64,000 bases of DNA from Lindgomyces ingoldianus (Eukaryota > Ascomycota > Dothideomycetes > Pleosporales > Lindgomycetaceae): positions 216,141 through 280,140 of the forward strand of contig NW_022985188.1 of NCBI RefSeq assembly GCF_010093535.1, in the 5' to 3' direction. Below the pieces are notes generated by a model, which saw only the letters and a list, made by a program, of their open reading frames with translations, was not told where the DNA came from and ran no database searches. A program made the translations under genes and the position numbers. Shown here piece by piece: positions 56,733 to 64,000 of this stretch (positions are counted from its first letter, which is position 1; each line of letters opens with the position of its first letter).

Positions 56733-58879
56733 TAAGGATGGAAAATAAATAAATAAAATTGGAGTGTTGTTTCATTTGATGGCGAAGTTCCGAGGTTCGA
56801 CGTTGGGGTACTAAATCGGCCCGAAGTCTTTTCGGGAATGGTGGCGCCAAGGCCTTGAACTTCACCATATTCCCTCACCCTGCTTTCCTGACTTCTGGGA
56901 CATCCTTTATCCTCACAAAGATGCATTTATGCCATTAACAATACAAAAGAATAGCCGATTAGTCCCACTCTTCTCAGGATAAACGTGACCATATATTCCT
57001 CGATCTTAGCTGGCGTTGTGTGTTGTGCAACGATATGTCCCGTTAGTGTTATGGAACTTCGGTCCCAGGTAAGTACTGTCGGAATCTTGATAAATCCTAA
57101 GATCAACGTGTATCTCGAGTATTCGTTCCTCTAATAGCCTTGGAGCTGTTGATTAACCGTCATCTTCGTCCTTTCCTGACGGTGGGTAAGAGAGTTGCAT
57201 CTGTTACTTCTATTCACCCTTCCAGATATATCTTAACATCATATTACCAACTACTAGTTTCCCCTTAATAGCTACTCATTTTCAGTTGATGGTCCATTGA
57301 ATTCTAAGGGCTGGTTGATCATACGATAAACTACCCTGCATTCGCATATCGCCTGTTCAAACCCAACATATTGGCACAGTTTTCATGTGGCAGAAGGCTG
57401 AGTTGTTCTATACACGTTTAGCATCCTCAATCAGGAAGCATCCTCCCCAGCCCCTGATACTCCAAGAGCCCTTAATCCGATGACATTCCCCAAATCACTT
57501 TTCTCTACTTGCCACAAATCCAGATCAACCCACTTTTCCAAACGCACGTGATCGGACATTCTTCAACAATGCCTACTCTACTTACCATGTATGCTTGAGC
57601 TAGCCGGTTTATTCTACTCCTTAGAATATCTCTTTTTCCACCCTAATTTCAGATTTCCTCCGACCTCCACCTTGAAATGCCCGTTGTACAGCTACTCTAC
57701 CGAACTTTCAAATTCCATGTGTATGGAAACAATTTGCTCCTTCTCGGTAACATTGGTCTAGTAAAAGACACCGGTGTCTTTGCGTGCTGAGGAACTATGA
57801 GTCCTTCTCACTGTTCCTCCAAGACGCGGTTAGCAAGTTACGAGCCTTCGCAGCAGAAACACGATCACAATATGGCGGTCGCTTCTTCATCCTACATCGC
57901 GACCGTAATCACCTGAGCAAAATCATCATAACCCTTGGTTATATACTATGAGGCTCCGTCTTCCCCCATTGAACGGCTAAAGTTCAGCGCCGTCTCACTA
58001 GCTTCAAGGAACAACGAGGGATCTGCAAATAGTCAGTAGACCGACGCAACTAAGAGCATTGGAAGGACGTGGAACAACAATATTTAATATTTATAACGGC
58101 AGCGACAAGGCATACTAGAACGCAGAACGTGAGTTCCCTAGTTCCTGTGTGGCGTGTGATTGGTCGCTGAAATCTGAAGACAAAAAGTATAAATAATTTT
58201 TCGTGGCGGGGATGGACATCACGAGCTAAGGCTCGGACACCACTTTCTCTCTTAGTTTCTCATTCCCGCCTCGTAACAGCGCACTCTAACACCTTGCAGC
58301 TTCATGCATTGCGACCAAAGCAACCTTTAACGTCCAGCCCACCCGGCGGTGGGGGATTCGAGGCTGAACGGGGATTATTTCAGCTGTGCACAAATCGTTC
58401 TTTGCTCACTCATGTAGCCAATCATTCGCTTATGTTATCGGAACGAGCTAACTTGCTTCGGTATTCTAGCAGAGAATTTTCAGGCGGAGCATACAAAGTC
58501 TTCGACCATTAATGCAGGGAACTTTCTGTGCCTGCCCTCAGCTTCTTCTTGTGCTTGGCACTCTCCTTGGTGAGGCTATGCTCTGCTTGAGCAGAACAGT
58601 GGCTGCTGGGTAATCATTTTCAGATCATCCTGCTTACCGCCTCTCCTCGCCAAGCCAGATCAAGATGAGACCTCAAGTTGCAGAGCGGTCTTGCGGAGTT
58701 GCCGAGAAGCCTCAGTATTGGTGCACGCTCACAGCTTCTATCAGGGAGAGTGAATCAAGCACATATATCTTAGTGTTCAAGCTGCATTCTGCTTCTCATT
58801 CCCATCACCCAACATCTTCCACTCTCCTTTTAACCACCTCTTCTATACGTTCGAAACTCCCTCTGGTTACATCAGCACT
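56733..58879. other. Large intergenic region, no gene called
   Basis: 2.1 kb between CDC8 and a secreted-protein gene on the plus strand. TATAAATAAT at about 58190 could belong to a promoter, but it lies some 690 bp before the start codon, so a long leader would be needed. A 72-codon frame at 58294-58512 is not supported. Confidence 0.4.
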
Positions 58880-60019
58880 ATGGTTAACTTCATTATCACC
58901 ACGCTTTTTGCTCTATCAACCTTTGCTCTCGCTGCTCCTGCTCCCTTGGAATCTGGTGCAGATTATCCTGATGAGGTGGTTCTGCTAACCGCGTGCGACA
59001 ATGGCAAAACGGGAATAGAATTAAAGATTCAAGATCGCATGTTTTACTATCAAGACGATTACGCCCGCCGCAGGGGCGAGAAATATCAAGACAAAGTCCT
59101 CCAAACACAAATTCACGACCCCAGTAGACATGACGGTTTCAACTACCACATAGACTGGGACGCCGGGAAATCCCAGGACGATGCTATTTCCGCCCGCTTC
59201 CCTAATTCTAACCACCAATTCAAAGTATGGGGTCTTCCAGCCGATGGCGCTAAGGGCACTAAAGCGAATCTTCCGGTTGCTGGAAATGCCCAGCTAGATG
59301 GGGCACCATTTAAGTGCTACAAGGAATCGAGCTTCGGGAAGGATACCGACGGGTTCAAATGCCGCCTGATCTTCAGCTGCACCCGAATTCAGCGAGAGGT
59401 CCGCTTCACTAACATCACCCTCGACGACGAACCTGTCATTGTCTCGAATTCTAAATGCCCGAGTAGTGGGGGAGTGAAGAATGCGTCCCCAAAGCCGATC
59501 AACGCCAAAGATGCCTTCGCGAATCTCAGAGAAGCAGTAAAGAACCGGCTGACCACCAAAGAATATGATATTGGCGGATCGAATTGCAAGATCATTTTCC
59601 CTACCCTCAAAATTCCAAGGGCTTCACCTGGTTACAACGATACGACGCCAGAACAGATTGCAGACATTTTGATCAAAGAAATTGGCGCAAAGGTAGAGGC
59701 TAAAAGGACTAAGGGCAACAAAGTCTGCCCTGGAGGACGCTTCGACAAGCACCAACTCAGCTGGGAGCAAGTGCTGTATCCACGAGCGGGCAGGTTCGAA
59801 ATCCAAATTGCTGCGCAAACAAACCAGCAATGGCATGAGCAGACTACCGTCGAGTTCAGAGTGCGTTGTCCTTGCTCTGATAATAGTGGTGCGTTGAGCT
59901 GGCTCCAGGGAATCCTTGGTGTCGCATCTTTTACACCATATATTGGCCAGGTTTTTGGTATTGCTTCTGCTGGCGTAACCATTGCAAGCCTGGCTACGGG
60001 AGCTTGCGATGCGAAATGA
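58880..60019 (+). CDS. Secreted cysteine-containing protein, unknown family
   Basis: Intronless, 379 residues. MVNFIITTLFALSTFALAAP is a clear signal peptide with likely cleavage after Ala-Ala near 19. The mature part has ten cysteines (TACDN, FKCYK, FKCRL, FSCTR, SKCPS, SNCKI, KVCPG, VRCPCSD, GACDAK), enough for five disulphides. Three regions can be seen: an N-terminal part rich in Asp/Arg/His, a central Lys/Asn-rich part with NITL and NASP N-glycosylation sites, and a C-terminal hydrophobic stretch (GILGVASFTPYIGQVFGIAS) that ends six residues after a final Cys region. The hydrophobic end might insert in a membrane or serve as a packed core; it lacks a standard GPI site. I recognise no family. 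Effector, adhesin or antimicrobial roles are open guesses. Confidence 0.82.
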   Translation: MVNFIITTLFALSTFALAAPAPLESGADYPDEVVLLTACDNGKTGIELKIQDRMFYYQDDYARRRGEKYQDKVLQTQIHDPSRHDGFNYHIDWDAGKSQDDAISARFPNSNHQFKVWGLPADGAKGTKANLPVAGNAQLDGAPFKCYKESSFGKDTDGFKCRLIFSCTRIQREVRFTNITLDDEPVIVSNSKCPSSGGVKNASPKPINAKDAFANLREAVKNRLTTKEYDIGGSNCKIIFPTLKIPRASPGYNDTTPEQIADILIKEIGAKVEAKRTKGNKVCPGGRFDKHQLSWEQVLYPRAGRFEIQIAAQTNQQWHEQTTVEFRVRCPCSDNSGALSWLQGILGVASFTPYIGQVFGIASAGVTIASLATGACDAK

Positions 60020-61086
60020 AAAAGAGAGGAGATTTCCGAAGAAAGGTGGTCTTAGGTCATTAATTTCACTTCTTGTACAGATCCCTTCCTAATACCCAAG
60101 TCTACGGTTTTCAATCCAGATATATTCCCTCCATTTATTCATTCTTGTGGAGTTGCACTATTTGTCATTCTCTTTTCATTTTCTCCCCCTACTCAATTGT
60201 CAGTGGCTTTAATTTTAATTTCCTGCAAAGCCTACGACTGTGCATATTTCCAACTTTTCAACTTCTAGAAATGTATATACAAATATACCCTTACTCAAGC
60301 GCACGATTTCCTCCACGATCACATGACCTCCACACCAATTAATCCCTCTCCCCCCTATTATTCACCTGATTCTTCCTTGTTTGGGTTATCTCTTCATTAT
60401 ATGCGTTCTGGGAGGCTCAGGCACTCATATATATAACACATGTTGTCTCTCTCCAAGTTTGCTCCAATATCGCAGTTCCGATTGCAGAACAGAGTTATTA
60501 TGGTGCTGTTTACTGGATTCATTGAGGCAACAGCCCGCCCTATTAACAATCCTTAGCGCACAAACTTGTCGAATACGTTATAGCTATTGCAAAGAAACAG
60601 AGCACAATATTTGTATATATTAAAAACATACGAAAATTCCTACAAACTAAGACATAAATTGTAGATAATTAATATCTCTTACCGTTGTAGAGTTGGTGGT
60701 GTTTTAGGTAATAGTCAGCCGCTTGTCGAATGCATTGCCTGCAGAATATGCGACGTTTAATTAACATTCGTTCCCCGGGTTCTAATCACGTAAGTATGAA
60801 TTAAGCCGGTCCGTAACCGGGATAGCATCCGAGTCCAACACATAGCAAATGAGCCATCCCAATCTAAGTATTCGGCTGCTATTTAGCGTTCCAGGCAACA
60901 AATTGCAAAGGCAATTAATTTTTACGCGTGTGCATTCCAATAACGCACCGTAAGACTGTGGTTCGGGGATTTGAACACGCTTTCATAGACCTCAGGCTCG
61001 TTTTAAGCTCAAATTCCCCACTTTCACTTAGGAATCTAACCTTCATTCCCTTGTATTCGGCTCCCAGATTTCTATCACACACCACC
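60020..61086. other. Intergenic, no gene called
   Basis: 1.07 kb of fairly AT-rich, non-RIP DNA between the two secreted-protein genes. The frame that extends upstream of the second gene (from 60928) is only an in-frame leader. Nothing else is recognised. Confidence 0.4.
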
Positions 61087-61897
61087 ATGGTCACCTCCGC
61101 GATTCTTTTCCCACTCTTCGCACTCCACATTCTCACTCATGCAGCGTCACCTCTCACCCGTCGCCAATCTCCCTACATGACCGTCAAGACCGAAACGGGG
61201 TTGACATGGTGCCGACCATATGCTGACGAAATGGATCACGAGCTCGTCGACTTCTACGACTCAACCCCCATCAATATAACCTGCTGGACTACGACCACGA
61301 TGCCAGACTCGAAAGGAATTGTTGGCGGCAGTAAACTCTGGTTATGGGCGGCCAATGTGACCAACAGCGAGAAAGGTGGGGTGTTAGCAAAAGGAGTAGG
61401 AACTGCACAGACGACGCAGTACGGATGTTGGATTAGCGAGACGTACCTCATAGCTGGATCTGCGGATTTGAAGAAAGATTTAAAGTCTTGTGGGCAGGCA
61501 CCTCAGCATCAAGTATACGCTTTCCCTCTTATCTACATTCCTGTAATGCTTAGATACGGATACAGGTATTCTTCCCCAAAAGCAATAACGGCTTTACTTG
61601 CCATGCCTGCACCGATCTTGACAAGCCGGCTTGCCAACGGAGCTGGAACGCAACAGGTGGGAACACACCTATCACTCCCGGTGCTGCATATGTGGGATAC
61701 ATGTCAACAGGGTGTTGGAAGGATGGGACAAAAGTAAATGGGAATAGCACATGGGTTAAACTAAGGGATGAAGACTGTTACATCAGCCCTGATCAGCCTG
61801 ATCAAAAGGAATGGCATGGTAAGTTATTAGGGTAATCTTAGGAGGTTGGGTGCTAATAACATTGTCAGGAAATCCGGCAGCGAAGTGTTCAACTTAA
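61087..61897 (+). CDS. Small secreted cysteine-rich protein, SH3b-like pattern
   Basis: Three exons (61087-61512, 61566-61818, 61869-61897) join in phase to 235 residues; the last exon encodes only NPAAKCST. The start MVTSAILFPLFALHILTHA is a signal peptide, followed by SPLTRRQS with a possible Kex2 site. The mature chain has ten cysteines. The segment GLTWCRPYADEMDHELVDFY, ITCWTTT and YGCWISETYL recalls the order of bacterial SH3b-like modules (C-R-x, x-C-x-T, G-C-W/Y-V-S-x-x-Y). The second half repeats the theme loosely (TGCWKDG, STWVKLRDEDC). The match is by eye only. Such fungal proteins can bind walls or act as effectors. It lies between the other secreted gene and the regulator, all within 5 kb. 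Confidence 0.8.
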
Positions 61898-62617
61898 GAA
61901 AGGTAAGAAGCGTAGAGAGAGCCATAACTAGAGATCCGACGAATTCGCATCCACGCATGTATGGGAAGATTTATAAATATTCTAGCACCTTTTGTATATA
62001 TAAGAGACATGCATTTTGTTTACTAGATTGAGGATAGAGAAAGTACTAAGAGAAGTAAGGCACATGGCAGAGAAAACCAGAAATCCTTCCATCCACGGAT
62101 GGAGTCTTGAAACTAGTCCCCGTAAAACGCTAACCGTTACAATTGGCCCTTGGGCGGTTTCTTTGCCTTTCTATGCCCCGCCCTCAAGGTCGAACTTCAC
62201 TTCCCATCATCTTGAAATGCTATCTTGGATGTCGAGTCTTGTTTTCACAAAGGGTCTTTGAAAGTCGTGGCAGAAGCATCATAGAACCCCTATCCAAAGG
62301 CACGCTGTCGCGGAGGTGAGCTAGGACCTGTCATATTTCGTTAAGGGGTGAGAGCGGGGAATGGAGCGGCGAGGGACATGTACAACATTCGTACGCGAGC
62401 ATTGCTGTAAGCGTCCAAGGCTTTCGGTCCATCTTCGCTCTATGGCGATGTCGGTGTGGTGTAGCTCGAAGACTAATTTAACAACTATGTTGGCTCCTCT
62501 GCATCCATTCCGCAATTTAGAACTGCGCTGCCTTCGACCCGGGCGGAACGTAAGGGCTTGAGTCGTGAAAATATCTTATGAACTACCTTGGACATCAATA
62601 GTATATCCATGGCAGTA
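61898..62617. other. Intergenic, no gene called
   Basis: 0.7 kb holding the 3' ends of the secreted protein and of the transcription factor, which converge. No further features seen. Confidence 0.4.
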
Positions 62618-62680
62618 GTCTAGGTAGTGGTCTAGGTAGTGGTCTAGGTAGTGGTCTAGGTAGTAGTCTGGGTAGTAGTC
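62618..62680 (+). repeat. 12-bp minisatellite GTCTAGGTAGTG, about 5.2 copies
   Basis: Units start at 62618, 62630, 62642, 62654 and 62666 with one or two changes in the last two. The repeat overlaps the end of the transcription-factor gene: its minus-strand TAG (62656-62658) is the stop codon. Confidence 0.88.
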
Positions 62681-64000
62681 TCTTCAATCTTGTCCAGGCT
62701 TGTTTCCAGAAGACGGCATCCAGTTCGAAAGCAGGCAGACTTGTTTTCTTCTCGTAGCCAAATACCTTGGCATGATTTAATGGTATCGAGAATGGTCTGG
62801 CGGGGAGGAATAAGGCATTCACGCGTCATAGTTGCCGCAAGAGGAGCATCTTTCCAAAGGAGATGAATGCAGATCGTGAGCGCGGCAGCAAAGAAATCCA
62901 TCATGAAGAAGCGTGAGACCAGGGACGTATTTGGAGGAAGGCATGGGTCGTCGCAGAGCTCGCGATGGTGTACGAGGAGCGCTAGGCTGCATTCAAGGGA
63001 CGACCAGTACGATACTGGGTGTGCGTTTGGCGCATTCGGATGTAGGGAGTGGCAGCGATGTAGAACCATAAGAACTCGTCTAAAGAAAACGTCTAAAGAA
63101 AGGCGGAGAAGGCCATTCCCTTCAACCGGTACTACCCGGCGCATCATACGTCGGATCTCCATATCGTATTGCAGGACTTCTTCATAGTCAATCTCGTGTG
63201 TGCTGGAGTTTGCTCGAGCTAGAACGTGAAATATGAGCGGAAATGATTCCAGAAGGATGGATTCCCAAGAATAGATCGCAGTCCCACCAGGGTTTGATAG
63301 ATGAGGGACTTGGTAGGCGGCGATGGCATCCTGAGGAAGGACCGATGACATCCCAGAGATGATGGACATCTGGATATCAAAATATATAATGATTGTCCAT
63401 AAACGACAACGATTTGCCATCTCGTTGTGAAGATCTGCTGCGTCCACGGATGGTGGCGGTCGGTTCTGATCCAGTCCCAGCATCATCGCTAACCGGACAA
63501 TGAGACCAATCATAGACCAGCATGAATCCAAAGCCCAACAGGTTGCATTAGCAACTTGCTTCGCAACTATCGTAAGGCAGAGGGTACGCAAGTTCGACAA
63601 ACTCGGACGGAACAGAAAGGGTGTCTTTGCCAAGCATGCTTCGCTAGCGAAGAAGAAGTCCTCAGCAGGTTCTGGCTCCCTCGATGCTCCAAATGCTCCT
63701 AGGCCCAGTACCATGAGGAACTGGGCAAGCCAGCCAAGATTCATTTCATGTGGGTTATTCCAAAACTCTGCAACCTCGCCCTGGAAGACCTCCACATCTA
63801 CAATTGGGTGGATTGGCTGGTACAAATTGAGATAATGCTCAATGTATGATTGGCACCGCGAGTGGGAGTTTTGAATAAGAGCAAGGACCGTTTCAATTGA
63901 GGAGTATTTGGCTGCTTGGGGGCTGCCAAGGGGAAAGTTGCCCGGAAGAACAAGGTCAGAAATTCTATGGTTTTCGCTATGTTCCTGTATAGCCAAGGCA
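62656..64000 (-). CDS. Fungal-specific transcription factor domain protein, C-terminal part (5' end outside window)
   Basis: At least 446 residues, open to the right edge of the window. The region is the middle homology of Zn2Cys6 regulators (fungal_trans type). Landmarks include YIEHYLNLYQPIHPIVDVEV, near the usual Y-F-x-x-x-H-P-x-x-P-I-x-H start, and CWSMIGLIVRLAMMLGLDQN with NRCRLWTIIIYFDIQMSIIS. These are the classical M-x-x-x-A-x-x-L-G-L-H and R-R-x-W-W-x-x-x-x-x-D-x-x-x-S signatures. The Zn cluster must lie beyond 64000. No intron is apparent. The last residues ETTTQTTT are encoded by a 12-bp minisatellite that also provides the stop. It may regulate nearby genes, for example the two secreted proteins, but nothing in the sequence shows this. 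Confidence 0.88.
   Translation of the reverse strand, partial: ALAIQEHSENHRISDLVLPGNFPLGSPQAAKYSSIETVLALIQNSHSRCQSYIEHYLNLYQPIHPIVDVEVFQGEVAEFWNNPHEMNLGWLAQFLMVLGLGAFGASREPEPAEDFFFASEACLAKTPFLFRPSLSNLRTLCLTIVAKQVANATCWALDSCWSMIGLIVRLAMMLGLDQNRPPPSVDAADLHNEMANRCRLWTIIIYFDIQMSIISGMSSVLPQDAIAAYQVPHLSNPGGTAIYSWESILLESFPLIFHVLARANSSTHEIDYEEVLQYDMEIRRMMRRVVPVEGNGLLRLSLDVFFRRVLMVLHRCHSLHPNAPNAHPVSYWSSLECSLALLVHHRELCDDPCLPPNTSLVSRFFMMDFFAAALTICIHLLWKDAPLAATMTRECLIPPRQTILDTIKSCQGIWLREENKSACFRTGCRLLETSLDKIEETTTQTTT

Overview
The window reads as nuclear DNA of a filamentous ascomycete (Pezizomycotina). The genes carry short 45-75 nt GT-AG introns with CTAAC/CTGAC-like branch points. The gene set is typical of moulds: an ACMSD-type amidohydrolase, a TPR-SET protein, a DUF3405 glycosyltransferase and a Zn-cluster-type regulator. 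Two long blocks are extremely AT-rich and TpA-rich, with transition-only differences between paired repeats, which is the signature of repeat-induced point mutation (RIP). I cannot fix the genus; a eurotiomycete-like fungus is a guess. Layout: (1) 1-13.8 kb is a normal gene-dense arm. It holds the 3' end of a CHY zinc-finger gene, proteasome alpha-4, a Dld2-type FAD dehydrogenase, an amidohydrolase/decarboxylase, a Met12-type methylenetetrahydrofolate reductase, an MFS transporter, and a TPR-SET gene that carries an in-frame stop and looks broken. (2) 14.9-17.9 kb is one RIP-degraded hAT-type DNA transposon with terminal inverted repeats and an 8-bp target duplication. (3) 17.9-23.1 kb is a GC-normal island with two tandem paralogous genes for secreted, single-pass membrane surface proteins. 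(4) 23.4-36.0 kb is a nest of mobile elements in which every layer has a recoverable target-site duplication. A 1.1-kb palindromic (foldback) element was hit by a Copia-like LTR retrotransposon (TSD GTAGC) and by a Ty3/Gypsy chromodomain-type LTR retrotransposon (TSD ATGCG). The Copia element was hit by an 826-bp internally deleted hAT (TSD CTTATATA), related to the element in block 2. The Gypsy element was hit by a small LTR element (TSD CTTAG) that carries palindromic tandem repeats and the only assembly gap. (5) 38-64 kb is gene-dense again: a Golgi-type DUF3405 glycosyltransferase, the Cdc48 adaptor Shp1/p47, Mim1, Oxa1, a KDM5/JARID1 histone demethylase, the Slx1 nuclease, thymidylate kinase Cdc8, two secreted cysteine-rich proteins, and the C-terminal part of a fungal transcription factor running off the window end. 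Working relations that can be supported: Mim1 (outer membrane) and Oxa1 (inner membrane) are neighbouring mitochondrial insertion factors; SLX1 and CDC8 (DNA repair and dTTP supply) meet tail to tail with 5 nt between stop codons; several pairs share divergent promoters. Exon joins were worked out by hand from splice signals and reading frame; nearly all are in phase, and exceptions are flagged.
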